Shown: piece by piece, positions 42,231-53,702 of the stretch | Layout: every line of letters begins with the position of its first letter | How positions within the stretch are numbered: position 1 is the stretch's first letter | Assembly (NCBI GenBank): GCA_932294295.1 | Contig: OW028577.1 | Location: forward strand, 5,607,501 to 5,671,500 | Length of the DNA: 64,000 nucleotides | Source: Alitta virens | Lineage: Eukaryota > Annelida > Polychaeta > Phyllodocida > Nereididae | Direction of reading: 5' to 3' | Notes under the pieces: generated by a model | Database searches by the model: none | Told to the model about the DNA's origin: nothing | Seen by the model: only the letters and a program-made list of their open reading frames with translations | Position numbers and translations under genes: made by a program

Positions 42231-43429
42231 ACTGAAAATGTACTCTATGCGAAAGGTAGATATTTACAATGCGTGAATTCCTAGCAATATTATCACATTA
42301 CAATTAGCTTGGGGAGGCTGGTGATATTTTTCAACAAGACCAAAATTTCAAAGTAGCTTATTCGACTATTTTAGAGAAGGTGTAAAATAAAAAAAAGCTG
42401 TTAGTTGGGGATCGCTCATAAATACAAAAACACAAAATTGTAACTTTAAAATATAAAGAAAATTAGTGATGATTTATTCTCAAACATGATTAAAGCAGTG
42501 TATAGGCCTGCTTGCGGCTAGCTTAACATTGTCAAGTTCACAACTTGTGTGAAAAGTACTTCATATTATTCATGTACGCCATGCTCATTCTCAGGTTTAA
42601 AGCCCTGGACTACGATTTTAGTCATTTATAAGCCTCTGTAATGAGCGTATAGTAAAAACACATCTATGAAAACAAGGCATAACGCCTTATGCGTTTGAAT
42701 TATATGTGTTCTATGCATCATTATATGGTTATAAATTAGTTGTGTGCGATGCAATATCGTGTCAGAATTTGCTTTCTGGATCCAAAATGTTGCTCATACA
42801 TACATTTTGACACCCAATACCAGAATTAAAAGACTTAAAATTAGAATAAATATTTTCATTAAAGTAAAGCTTAAATATGGTTAAATGACATTATGCATCA
42901 TACATTGGTGAAATACATTGTAGGACAAGTTAAAACTAATCAATACGAAGTTGGTTTAACAAGAGAATGACAAACATCTACCATGGGATGGTGAGCCACT
43001 GTACGAATGCTTTAAAAGACAGCTTTCACGAGTATGACCAATTTCCTCAACTACATTATTCGTTAATATTTTTTAATTTGTCTTGTTTTACATTATGTAG
43101 CCCCAAAGTTAAGTTCGTTTCTGTGAATAAGAAATTGCTCAGACACACCATCATTACTATGCATTGGTGCAGCTGTCTGTTGCAAAATAGTAGTCCCACA
43201 TTGTCAATTAAAGTCTTATATCAGTTTGCTTGTCACGTTTGAATTGTCTTGGTGTGAGACACCCAAAATCCTTCAAGAAAGACTTCAGCGATTCTTGGAT
43301 ACTTCCACCACTGCTTGGCTATTGTACAAGTATCATTACTTATATATGTAGTTTTTCTGTAGTAATTATCATTACAAAAATAGCACTACATTGCATGCCT
43401 TGCTTTCCATTGTCTAGGATTGATATTTT
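42231..43429. other. Unassigned 1.2-kb stretch
   Basis: No gene or repeat family recognised. Two plus-strand frames (91 codons at 42,967 and 73 at 43,230) have no domain or splice evidence. Confidence 0.3.
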
Positions 43430-43560
43430 GAGAAAACATGTCACCCCATAGCATCCAACCAAATTCAGTGAAGATGCTAATAACCAAAAAAGAAGCCAGA
43501 GCCTTTTACCCCATTATTGGGTAATTACCCCAAAGCAACAATACCAGTTTTAAAACATAA
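43430..43560 (+). mobile_element. SINE-5 tail copy
   Basis: CATCCAACCAAATTCAGTGA, AGATGCTAATAACC and GGTAATTACCCCAAAGCAAC resemble the tail of the element that starts at 43,610 (AACCAAGTTTGGTGGAGAT, CTTATTACC, GGTAATACCCC). A headless, decayed copy. Confidence 0.5.
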
Positions 43561-43609
43561 GGTGTAATAACAGCAAAGCTCGAGAATGATGTCCTTACAC
43601 CAGGGAGTG

Positions 43610-43805
43610 ACTCTTTGGTACAATGGTTAACTTCTGGTTTTTGATCCCAGGGACCAGAGTTCGATTCCCGCTCTGGGAGAATTGGTACAGGGGTAATACC
43701 CCAAAGTGGCCATGAAAGTGCACAACATGATGGTAACAACCTGTAAACAAACCAAGTTTGGTGGAGATCCTTATTACCAAAGCAGAAGTAAAGGCATTTT
43801 AAGGA
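43610..43805 (+). mobile_element. SINE-5 (tRNA-Gln-like head)
   Basis: CTTTGGTACAATGGTTAAC (A-box region), an arm CTGGTTTTTGATCCCAG with a TTG anticodon position, then AGAGTTCGATTCCCG (B-box-like). The body has GGTAATACCCCAAAGTGGCC, CACAACATGATGGTAACAAC and a TAAAGGCATTTTAAGG end. Minus-strand frames of 105 and 61 codons are shadows of it. The T stem is mispaired, so it is not a functional tRNA. Confidence 0.65.
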
Positions 43806-44587
43806 AGAGACTGTTTTTTTCATGCGGCAACTGATACCTGTTGATATATCTTGCCATTATAATTACTGAAAGGTGTTACGAAATATATGATGGTTTTCAT
43901 TGAATGCTTTTATGGTAAGTTCAGCTTACCACAAAAAGAACAAAATTTGGAACAAATATAGACACGTGATTCGCAGCTTATTTTGTGTAAGAATAAAATA
44001 AAAGCTTAGGTGTTCATGACACATTGAGTTGACTTTGTTTGTTCTGTAGTGGTACAGTTTTATTATTTCATTATTGTCTGCCATATTTCTTTATGTACGC
44101 AACACAAACAATTGTGGCAAGAGCAATACAGGGCAGCTGACGCCTGGAACCAAATAATGTTGACAGGTTAGTCCGTGACAGAAGCAGAGAGAAAGCCACA
44201 AGTGTTCTTGGCATGCAGCGAATATGGCACCAAACGTTTGGCGGCTTATTCGCCTCAATAACGCAGCCACACTAATCACACCTTAGGGGCATGTATGAGA
44301 ATCAGCCTCATGAGAGCTGGCCACACTTAAAGTGATCCTGCCTCTAACTAGAGATCTCTGTCGACTATGCTAAAGGCTTGATGCTTTTGTGATGAAATCT
44401 TGCGAAAAACACAGCCAGCTGCAGTTATGTGACGGTAATCGCTTATTTGATGCCATAAAAACTACATTCAGATATTTTATATTCCCTTAGATGGTTAAAC
44501 TGAAAGCCACAAAGTTAGCACCTAAAAATATTTACAGTGCAGTGGCAAGTTTGTCACGAGTGATGTAAGTTTACCTACAATGGAAGA
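43806..44587. other. Unassigned non-coding stretch
   Basis: No gene or repeat recognised. Confidence 0.3.
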
Positions 44588-44775
44588 GGTGGAAGCCGAG
44601 CTCAGTAGTAGCACACTAGGCATCCAACCACTGGGTCCCGGGTTCGATTCCTGCTTGAGCCTTAGTTGGATGGCTGTTCCATCCTTCATCTCATTGCCAT
44701 GGTCCCTGCCTGTCCTGATTAGCCCATCAAGTGCAGAAATACAGGATTTAAAGCCCTAATCCACCAACACCACCT
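44588..44775 (+). mobile_element. SINE-1, diverged copy
   Basis: GCCGAGCTCAGTAGTAGCAC, CATCCAACCACTGGGTCCCG, GGTTCGATTCCTG, then the body to ACAGGATTTAAAGCCC and CCACCAACACCACC. The head has substitutions in the acceptor and A box. No clear target duplication, so probably older. Confidence 0.88.
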
Positions 44776-45151
44776 AAAGTAGAAATATGTGCCTTTGGTT
44801 CAATAGGACTCTCGGTGCTACCTGCTTTGTGGTTACCTATCAAGACTTCAATTATTGCACCGTCTTGTTGGTACCAACTCATCTCTATTTATGACTCCAT
44901 AAGGTGATACCAAAAGCCACAGGAGACTATGATGGAACGCTGCTTTAAGACAGCTTCACTATTAGATTCAGAATCGTTATTACTAAAACAAATAGTACAT
45001 TTTTTTCTTTTTCTCATTATCAAAAGTGTTTTGCAAGGAAATTTCATTAACATTACATGCATCATCGCTAACGTAAGACCTGAGACCCAATTATATAATA
45101 TAAAGAATCATTCAATTAAAACTTAGTTTGAGAATTACTCCTCACTTAGTG

Positions 45152-45336
45152 AGGGCGGGGCCTAGCTCAGAGGTAGTGCTCTGGGCTTCCAACTGCTGGG
45201 TCCCTGGTTCGATTCCCGGTCGAGCCTAAGTTGGATGGCTGTTTCCTCCTTCGTCTCATTGCCATGGTCTCTGCCTGTCCTAATTAGCCCAACTGGTGCA
45301 GAAATACAGGACGTAAAGCCCTAATCACACACACAC
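45152..45336 (+). mobile_element. SINE-1, full length, perfect 15-bp target duplication
   Basis: GGGGCCTAGCTCAGAGGTAG, the CTTCCAACTG arm and GGTTCGATTCCCGG head the copy, followed by the body and a (CA)n tail. ACTCCTCACTTAGTG lies at 45,137-45,151 and 45,337-45,351. One of the youngest-looking copies in the window. Confidence 0.96.
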
Positions 45337-45514
45337 ACTCCTCACTTAGTGTGAGAATTACTCCATCATTACTCCATATCTTGGCAATGTACATCTCAAG
45401 TAAAAAAAATATGGTGATGAAGATAATCACAAAAAAACATTAGGATGAACATTAGCAGTTTAGGACCACCAAGTGTTCCATCCCACCACATTCTTTCCAT
45501 GCATTGTATTTTAC

Positions 45515-45595
45515 CTCAATGTTACGACCACCTAGCCACTGAGAGCCGTAAGTTTTCACCTAGTTTGTCTTAGTGGCGAGGTTCCATTATACATT
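45515..45595. repeat. Possible pogo-like MITE relic
   Basis: ACGACCACCTAGCCACTGAG and TAGTGGCGAGGTTCCATTAT resemble the end of 61,640-61,875. Motifs of the form GGAACCTCGCCATTA with ACGACCA words are common in pogo/Tigger-type termini of animals. Only one end is clear. Confidence 0.4.
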
Positions 45596-45859
45596 GACTC
45601 CCTTTATCAAAAGGCTTCTGTCATGTGATTATTATCAAGCACCTTTTTCAAGCACCTTTTTCGACATTATAAACCAGCTTTATATTCTCCATCCTCAGAT
45701 TTCTTTTATAATACGTATTAAGGTGACCTGCTTCCTCACATGGTATTATGTATTTTCAAAAGAATAGAACTGCAGGTGGTTGACCTGTCACCAAAATACA
45801 GTGTAAGCTTCTTAAGCGGATTTGAAATGTGATGAAAACTGAGTCTGATTTGGATAATT

Positions 45860-46778
45860 ACCGACATTAATTTATTTATTATAAAATATTTAAGTATAAG
45901 TTCCTTTATCAACTAAAATAAGAAAACAGAGATATAATCATAAACATGTGCTAATAAAAGAAGATTAAACTTCATTAAAATCAATGGTTTAGGTTCCTTT
46001 TAAAAATATTAAATTAAATATCATAACTACATTTTTTAAATGAAGGTAAACCATTCCATGTATTAACACCAGTCTAAAGGCATTAGGATTATAAACTTTC
46101 GTAGGATGACTTCTTGTGTCAATACCATTAATATCACAATTCATAACAACGTCGTTAACAAGGTAAAAAAGGGCCAGCCTATAAAGACATTTAAGCAAAA
46201 GAACAGTGGTAAAATACACACATCTTTGTCAACTAGTCATCTAATTTGGCTGCATAATTTTGTAATCGTATTTTCATTATGTTAAAATCACTTGTTTGAC
46301 CCCAAACACTTATACCATAATCTATATACATGGTTGTATCAAGGTGTATTCTCCTTGGTTGGATAGTAGATGAGTAAATTTTAGCCTTGACATGTTTTGA
46401 AACAATGCCCATTCCACGACAGTGACAATAAATTTTCATACCAAAATAATTAGCACAATGTACATAGTCTAAGTTATGTCCATTAAAAGTAATATCCAAA
46501 TGATTGGAAATAATTCTTCTACTTGATGATACCAACATGGTCTCACTTTTTGTTGTATTTATTGACAGTTTGTTTCTATCATACCAATCACAATGACAAT
46601 AGGCAATTACATCATCAGCATATACGTTACATACACCAGCACCAGAATTTTGACCAATATCATTAATAAAAAGCATTAACAAAATTGATCCCAGTACAGA
46701 ACCTTGTGGGACACCAATAGTCACATTGCTTGTATTTGATAAAAACCTTATTACGATAAACAACTTGTCATCAAGCAA
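45860..46778 (-). pseudogene. Degraded LINE reverse transcriptase, minus strand
   Basis: Read on the minus strand, 46,778-46,233 encodes 181 residues with hallmarks of a non-LTR reverse transcriptase: GVPQGSVLG, LLMLFINDI, VYADDV, and NKLSINTTKSE. About 30 residues are missing between YADD and the NKLSIN block, and more further on (GISVWGQ follows too soon). After a frameshift the C-terminal part continues at 46,219-45,989 with LLKCLYRLA and DTRSH, as in CR1/Jockey-like ORF2 proteins. An AT-rich 3' region follows to about 45,860. The endonuclease domain is absent. Dead, 5'-truncated copy; the clade is inferred, not proven. Confidence 0.8.
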
Positions 46779-47069
46779 AAATTACTCATTACACGAAACT
46801 ATCTAATGCTTTTGCAAAGAAGAAACTTTTCCCAACTTCAAAACTTGGTGAATGCTTTTATTGGGCATTTTTCTGTATTAAAAAGTCGACACATCAATGA
46901 CTGCATAATAAACGCATCAATTCTCAATGTACTGAATAACGCGGACGTTTGTTTACAAAAACATGCTGTCGTATGCACTTCCAGATTCAATGTCTGGAAG
47001 ATGAGCCACATAGAGCTTAATTCATAGCATCTTATGGCAAGCAATATATCAAGTCTAAATAATGAGTTT
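46779..47069. other. Unassigned non-coding stretch
   Basis: No gene or repeat recognised. Overlapping 73- and 68-codon frames on opposite strands carry no signal. Confidence 0.3.
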
Positions 47070-47440
47070 ACAGGAATTATTGGGACGATGCAGCAATGTG
47101 CAAGGAGCTTGGCAACAATGAAAGCTAATCAAGGACGTGATTGACTCATGTCGTATGTTGGATAAGGATTCATTTTCCCTAGTCTGGATGAGTGCTACTA
47201 AATGCCGTTTTTATAGATGGGGAAGTCACAATATGGCATGAAATATTGCGGATAAGAATTGGGCTTTGATAACAATAGGACAAGTGTCGTTTCAAGAAAG
47301 CCGGAATTTATCATCATAACTAATGATAATGTGAGCCCCAAGATGAAGGTTATGCTTCTAGGAAGGCATGCGACAAGGACCCTCCCTGGCCCTTATTAGG
47401 GTGGCATGTTTTGCTTGTCACTCTTACTTATGAGTTACAG
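47070..47440 (+). repeat. Second diverged block, copy 3
   Basis: Contains both parts of the block side by side: GATGCAGCAATGTGC, CTTGGCAACAATGAAAGC and TGATTGACTCATGTCG (matching 39,370-39,440), then CCAAGATGAAGGTTATGCTT, AAGGCATGCGACAAGG and TTTGCTTGTCAC (matching 32,996 and 42,025). It ends about 250 bp before the 5.7-kb tandem unit. Confidence 0.5.
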
Positions 47441-47733
47441 CGATATGCTTTCAGAGCCATAGACAGCCAACTAGTCTTTAAGATATTCCTCAAATTGATC
47501 ATTAAAAAAACATTTTGTGAGTGTAGCTTTATCGATGTTTTACAGTCTCATATAGCAAAAGAGAGAAAGCTACAGAAACACGAGAAAGGAAGATTCAAAC
47601 TCAGAGGCCTCCAGTTATATTTGATGATGCGTTAATGAAATAATATGGATTGATTTGGACAGAAAGTTTTAGCTTTCGTTAGTGTTCATTTTCGTTCTTT
47701 TTCTTCTGTTCACTTTACATTATTTTTCTTGCC

Positions 47734-47784
47734 ATGCAGCAAAGTGTTGGTGTTCTGAAATCCCTTTAAAGATTGATGTCGGAA
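47734..47784 (+). CDS. Possible terminal exon after a strong acceptor
   Basis: TTTTTCTTGCCATGCAG at 47,717-47,733 is a good acceptor with a long pyrimidine tract. After two bases the following frame reads KCWCSEIPLKIDVGI and stops at TGA. The second copy (acceptor ending at 53,426) keeps the frame with one Leu to Phe change. No donor of good quality lies before the stop, so it would have to be a last coding exon. No protein match is recognised; it could equally be a cryptic splice site. Confidence 0.2.
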
Positions 47785-48009
47785 TATGAAATGCATAATG
47801 GCAACTTGATGGGATTCAAAAATTGCAATGAGCACGCAAGAACACCATCAATTCGAAGGGTACTTTTTCAATCTTCTCAAATCTTTGATGTAAATTCTAT
47901 GATGAGAGAAAATAGGAAATTTGGATCTGTCACTGCAGGGGGAAAAAACAATACAAAACCCCATCTCTCACAAGGATTGAAGCAAAAGCTGATTCATACT
48001 GGGTTGTAA
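47776..48009 (+). CDS. Unrecognised 77-residue open frame
   Basis: An ATG-initiated frame with mixed, soluble-looking composition, beginning MSEYEMHNGNLMGF and ending LKQKLIHTGL. It is kept in the second tandem copy (53,469-53,702) with two residue changes close together (TAGG versus IAEG). Three changes in nine bases, two of them replacing residues, do not suggest constraint. No domain, no Kozak context, no splice link. Possibly chance; listed because it is among the more protein-like frames here. Confidence 0.2.
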   Translation: MSEYEMHNGNLMGFKNCNEHARTPSIRRVLFQSSQIFDVNSMMRENRKFGSVTAGGKNNTKPHLSQGLKQKLIHTGL

Positions 48010-48916
48010 CAGCTGTATATCAGCTGGCTTGAATTGCTTAGGTGACTGTGTGATAAGTAATCAGCCTGAGCTTTGTCACGTTTTATTGGTTGAACTCAGG
48101 CATTTTGTTGTTTTGAAAATTTCTACTCATCCTTCTGCTGCATGCTGTAATTTTGAAATCTGATTTTCACGAGCTCTGTCTCTTATGACAGATGAGCAAT
48201 GATCTGATTTCAATAATAATAATAAGTATAAGTTAACTGAGGATCAAAGAGATCTCGTGACCATCAAAATGTTTTATAGGTTCAGGATAAATTCCCTCTT
48301 GTCATGCATGTCCTTTCTGACCTTACTGCTGAATTCCTGGTAATCCATGTAAATACGTCTTTTGTTTGAAGCCAATCCTTATCAATTGTTTACCTATTGA
48401 GACTGTTTACAAAGAATGCAATATGCTTTCTTGTACTTAAATTGACTTTTAAAATAACTCAAGCTAGGCAAACTGTGATGTCACCAGACAATATTTGAAG
48501 TGAATTTGGCTGCACTTCCTTGTATTCAGCAGTGATGATTTTGGACAGTTTGGTGAAGCTGATTTCAGCTGGTGAAGTGATTAAAAAAATGTCTTAATCT
48601 TTGTAAAGAATGGCAAATGATATCAGCCAGAATAAATTTGGACCAATTTATAACAATGAGGTTCAAATTTAACAAAAACAGTTATAACAGAGATACCGTT
48701 TTACAGTTTGAAACAGGTTGTTTAGTTAAATAATGTTAACTGGTGAACAGAGCCTTGTGTAGCCACGGGGGTTTGAGATCTTGACCCACTGTTTTACCAT
48801 CCTTGTCATGAGGAGGCCTAATCCTTTCACAAGTAGACATTATTCATAATGTAATGTACAGTTGCAACAGATGGATATAATTTATTAGTGTTTTTTTTTT
48901 CTTCTTTCTATTCTAG

Positions 48917-48982
48917 CATATACCAAGGTGACAGACCCTTACCCCTGCCATCCGTGTAATCAGCTCACCCTAGTTGCTAAAG
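48917..48982 (+). CDS. 66-nt symmetric exon, copy 1
   Basis: A long pyrimidine tract and TTCTATTCTAG precede the exon, and AAAG with GTAAGT follows, both close to consensus. Only one frame is open: two bases, then 21 codons (YTKVTDPYPC, HPCNQL, ending VAK), then one base. The exon is therefore phase 1-1 and can be added or skipped without shifting the frame. The second copy (54,608-54,673) differs only by CCG to CCA, which is synonymous. Two cysteines three residues apart in a proline-rich setting and phase 1-1 borders fit extracellular proteins, but I do not recognise the family. The gene would run on the plus strand with other exons mostly outside this window. Confidence 0.55.
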
Positions 48983-51730
48983 GTAAGTAGCTACATTAAC
49001 CTGATCCTATACTCTATAGCCTTGAATACACAGTGAGAGAGAGCCTTCTCAGTCATTGCATCTCAACACAGAAATAACCCACAAGCAGTTAGATCCACAA
49101 AAGAAAACCAAATCTCATCATTTTCGAATTTTTTTGCAGACTGCCAATTCTATAACCTTTTTCTTTCACCAGTTTCCTTCAAAATTTGGTAATTTTTTTT
49201 AAATTGTGCATAACAGGTCAATTAAATTAGTTGTCCAAAGTAGTAGGAGGAGCGCGCTGATGTTAGAGCAGAGCCCTCTGTCTACAATCTACAGCATAAA
49301 GTAGAATAGTCGCGTTACTGAAGGACAACAGCCCTTGGTAGCAAATGAAGGTTATGAACTAATGATGGATGGGTGATCTCAATAGTGAGCAGAAATCATT
49401 TGTGAAATAAAAATCATCATAGAGTGAAACAAATATAATTTGTGTATCTGTTTACATGTAATGTGGGGAAAACACTGTGAGCACGAAGGGCGATTTAGAC
49501 TGCCTGGCTATGCGTAAGTTTACATTTGATGGAAAATGACAGTATGATTGTCAGCAAATGGAAAGGGGGCAATTTTTTCTCAAGAAGTAAGAGTTCACAA
49601 ATGAAGAGTGGCAGTAAGAACCAAATGACTAAAGAGGCAACGTCAGACATAGACCGGTGGACAGACATGCTAAGACATACATAAAGAGGTAATGCAAGAC
49701 GTAAAATCTGACCTATATATATATATGGCGTGGCCTAAATGTCATTTTCAGCAGATAGAAGACCTTGAACGGTCTTGAGCAACCATTTTCTATCTACTTT
49801 TCTTTCCAGTTAAACTACAGGCAGATGTGGTTAAGTGGAGTTTTACCTGTAAACTGCCTTAATCCTCAAATACTACCTTACAGCATATGGTGCTAGTCCT
49901 ATAGTTTTGAGAAACTGTCCTTTGTACCTTTTGATCCAACAGTGATCTATTTGTCTCTTAGGTAATAGTCAAGTATTGTTGTATTTTGTTAGAAAAGGGA
50001 ACAAGCCAAGGTCGTGACTGAATCGGTTTATTCATTAATCATTTTTAGGTATAATAATTACTTTAGGTAATTGCAGTATTTCCAATTATATCAGGACCGT
50101 TTACAGTGAATTTCATCCTTCAATTACTGAAATTTTACCTAAAACATTGTCATTAAATTAGTGTGATTTGAACTGTTTGTGCAAGTCATGGGGAAGTTAA
50201 CACACAAATGTGGTTATCATACGAAATTAATTTTAATGTCTGTAATCACCTCTCAAAATTCATAATTTTGACACGACTCATTCTTATTTATTATTAAGTG
50301 CAGATAATCCCAAATTTCAATTGCAATTTGATCCGTTTCTTTATTGATTTTCAAAATTCGGATTCCAATGAGCAACACGATTCCAGCCACTCATCATTGA
50401 CAATGAGATTAAGCAAACGTTCACTGGGGTATTAAGAAATGATTAAGATATTGAGCTCATTGAAGCATTAAATTTGAGCATCAGCATGGAATTTCATAAC
50501 CATAATGATTCACCTCTCGTTACTCTTCATATTGAGAAGTGAATTGAGGTGTGTTGATTATATTTACAATCCCTTTTTGACATTTTCACGCCATATTTCA
50601 TTTCATTAAAAAGACTTGTAAAAAACCACCAGCTTAAAAAAACGTATTACAATGTAATTAAGCTTTCAATATTATCAGCTTGGTCTGTGATTACATTTTC
50701 ACAGCGGATAACATGTTTTAACAATGATTTACTAAAAATTTGAATCCTGGGACCTTGAAAAACAAAATGTACAAGGTATCAAGTGCATAAGCCAATATGC
50801 GTAACATCCATATTAAACAAAATATTCAACTATATAAAACTGTGTTGTTGTTTTCCATATATATAGATGATAATTCATTGATATCAATTTCACCCTGGTG
50901 TGTTATTGCATTTCCAAACAAAGTTGAAGACATTCTGTGACTGTAACGAGTAAACCCAACTGCAGCTATATGTACTAAATTAATACCTCTATTTGTTGCA
51001 AATATAAGTTTTTTTATATTACTCCTGAAAGTTTAAACAACATTTTTACTACAGTTTGGTTTTATCAATGATCAGTGCATAGCTGTCTATTTTCTGCCTT
51101 AGAGAATCACATAAATACATATTTTTATGTGATACGTTTGCAGAAAATGTGCAAGACTGATACTAAGTGAACTCAAACTAAAAAGAAAAATTCTGAATAT
51201 ACCATATATACAATATTCCTGCAGTATATATTCTTTTCTAAGACTTATCAATGCATAGAATACATGAATACAAATATATTTATGACCCTCTATGCTGAGT
51301 TTCAAAGGTGTCATATTCATGCACGCTTCCATAAACTTTTTTTTGATGATGAATATACCTGCACCAATGGGACAATTCATTGTGACACTGCTACTAAAAG
51401 CTTTTACTTAGCTGTTTACTTGGCCACGAATGTCATGTAAATGATGCCGTTTATAAGCCTAGTGCGATACTAAATGTATATTCGTGTGTTGTTCGGTATA
51501 TTTTTCATAAAACTCATGTGCCGCCCAAATGATATCCATAAGTCAGGATTCATATGCTGACGAATATGTATTGATTTACATTTATTGTTTTGCTATATTT
51601 TTAATTGGAGGAGAGTGGTGTCTTTAAAGTAGGGGAAACAATTATTGTTACCATTTCTGTCCATTCTGTGTAGCCCCCGTGCTTTGTATTAAAAACTAAA
51701 GGCCATAAAGCGAGTGTAAAGTTATTTTTA

Positions 51731-51795
51731 GTCCAATGGTAGGTACACTAGTCACTTACAAAAAGTTGAAGATTCGAATCCAACAAAGTGGATGT
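51731..51795 (+). mobile_element. tRNA-like relic, unit 1
   Basis: TAGTCCAATGGTAGGTACAC (A-box-like) and GAAGATTCGAATCCAAC (B-box-like) lie at tRNA spacing, with CTTACAA at the anticodon loop position (Val UAC-like). The stems do not pair, so this is a decayed SINE head or tRNA pseudogene. The copy at 57,432-57,496 is part of the tandem duplication. Confidence 0.4.
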
Positions 51796-52114
51796 TTTCT
51801 CGTTATCATCAAATGTTTCCGAGCAAATGTGTTAAAAAAATTTTTTTTTTTAATTGCTGAAGCTTAAAATACTTAAAGTGTACATTATTGTCTGCAAGAG
51901 GCTGATGTGATGATGACATGAAAAGGCAGGACATAGAGATATTGACAAATAATCTGAGTCTCTCATTTGATAGATCGAACCACTGCTGCCATATTGTAAG
52001 CATGCCGATTGTGACATCCTTCACCCCACCGCTAGGGGGCAAGGTGGCAAACAAGCTAATGACTAGATCATCGGTCAGTTTGTCGGACTAATCATTTGCC
52101 GTTGACACCCAATA

Positions 52115-52430
52115 GTGGATTTTCATGGAAGGTTCTCTGTATTTCCACCAGGTTGCTAAAACAGAATACTGCAATTCTATTGGCTGAAAAAGTTCCCGCC
52201 CTTGGCTGTGATTGGCTGAAGCAGAGTGCATCCTAGCAGCAGTATTTTTAGTGCATTTTAATGTATATTTGACACTTTATCATCAGTTGAAGTTTGTTAT
52301 TTTTCTGAGAAAGTTAAATTTATGGGATCAGTTAGTTATTATCTACTGTGTCTGAAAAGCAAAAAGAGTAATAAGAGGAGAGGAAGGACTTATGTCCCGC
52401 TGAATTCAGGGCTGTTCAGTGAAAAGACTA
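52115..52430 (+). mobile_element. MITE family T, copy 4 (unit 1)
   Basis: GTGGATTTTCATGGAAGG to GTGAAAAGACTA, between TA at 52,113-52,114 and 52,431-52,432. It was present before the 5.7-kb duplication because unit 2 has it at the same place. Confidence 0.92.
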
Positions 52431-53378
52431 TACATTGTATATAAGCAAAACCACCCAACTTAAAAGTTGATTAGAATAAATCAAATCATCATTTAGCTAT
52501 AATGAACTGTGCCAACCGTGCAATAACAGCCCACAACCATTACAATACTGTACATAAGTTGACTTGAACCTAAACCACTTGCCCAAGACCGGTAGAGGAT
52601 TCAGGTATCTGTACCGATGTTGCAGTAAGTGCCCTACAAACATATTACAGTTTTCAGATGAGCTTAGTCACACCCACCAAGACAGGAAAATCTATATTCC
52701 GGTTAAGATTAAGTACTTAGGGCTGGCAGATTGCATTAAGCTAAGCTCTTCGTCTGAGCTCCAAACAGATGAAATATGAATGGTAATCTCTTCACATGTA
52801 ATATAAGACACATAACAGAAATATTTTTGCAATAGTGTCTCCTTCAGCTTGTTAGCACTGAAACACTACATTTTACAAGCTGTAATCAATGTATTTTATG
52901 TTGGTTTTTTTAAATCATTTTTTCTTCTTCTGCATAAATATGGACTAGTCTGCATGTATGTACCATTGATTGATCGTATTGACGATTTCTTCGTCAAATC
53001 AATCCAGAGCGACAACATAATGCCAGTTGAATCTCGATTGCTGCATAGTGTGAATCATTGTGGAATCTTCATTTGGCTTTTTATTAATCACCGTATTTCT
53101 CTTTTATTTCTCAAGAATATTGCTACAAGTTGTCACTTTCAAGTAAGCACCCATCGACAAAAGTACTTTTTCCTAAACCCCCAATTAAGACATTTTACAT
53201 ACATGTAGGCAGCAGTCTCTCCATACATTCAACATGATTGTGATTTTATCTTCATGTGTGCATGCGCTATCCCTCATAGACAAACTTCGTCAACATGACA
53301 AGCTTGGTTTTATATTACGGTGACCTGAATGTTAGAATCATTTCTTTACTATTGTTCTGGATTTTTAATTCTCTCTAG

Positions 53379-53391
53379 TCAAAACAGTTCT
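53379..53391 (+). other. Truncated exon start at the duplication junction
   Basis: The acceptor TTTTAATTCTCTCTAG and the first 13 bases of the 59,080 exon (TCAAAACAGTTCT) are present, but the rest is replaced by the intron-like start of unit 2. If spliced here, translation would run into unit 2 intron sequence. This supports the duplication breakpoint lying inside an exon. Confidence 0.6.
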
Positions 53392-53468
53392 TTTTCTTCT
53401 GTTCACTTTACATTATTTTTCTTGCCATGCAGCAAAGTGTTGGTGTTCTGAAATCCCTTTTAAGATAG

Positions 53469-53702
53469 ATGTCGGAATATGAAATGCATAATGGCAACTT
53501 GATGGGATTCAAAAATTGCAATGAGCACGCAAGAACACCATCAATTCGAAGGGTACTTTTTCAATCTTCTCAAATCTTTGATGTAAATTCTATGATGAGA
53601 GAAAATAGGAAATTTGGATCTGTCATTGCGGAGGGAAAAAACAATACAAAACCCCATCTCTCACAAGGATTGAAGCAAAAGCTGATTCATACTGGGTTGT
53701 AA
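53469..53702 (+). CDS. Unrecognised 77-residue open frame, copy 2
   Basis: Duplicate of 47,776-48,009 with Thr to Ile and Gly to Glu changes. Same caveats; no function proposed. Confidence 0.2.
   Translation: MSEYEMHNGNLMGFKNCNEHARTPSIRRVLFQSSQIFDVNSMMRENRKFGSVIAEGKNNTKPHLSQGLKQKLIHTGL

Larger units (their letters stand above)
47694..53386 (+). repeat. 5.7-kb tandem duplication, unit 1
   Basis: This 5,693-bp unit is repeated head to tail as 53,387-59,087, about 99% alike by eye, with small indels (for example ATAATAATAATAAG versus ATAATAATAAG, and an inserted 10-bp word after the exon donor in unit 2). GTTCT occurs at the left edge (47,694), the junction (53,387) and the right edge (59,088), so the join shows 5-bp microhomology. 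It contains one 66-nt exon candidate, one MITE T copy and a tRNA-like relic. Most short frames inside appear twice simply because of the duplication. Confidence 0.97.

Noticed and set aside
43610..43690. A functional tRNA-Gln gene
   Set aside because: The T stem is mispaired and a SINE body follows. Overlapping minus-strand frames are shadows.
51099..51380. 93-codon minus-strand frame repeated at 56,800
   Set aside because: Same reason: duplicated chance frame in AT-rich DNA.
52849..53208. 119-codon frame kept identically in both tandem units
   Set aside because: Identity merely reflects the recent duplication. It begins with TTG, is hydrophobic and low in complexity, and has no splice context.
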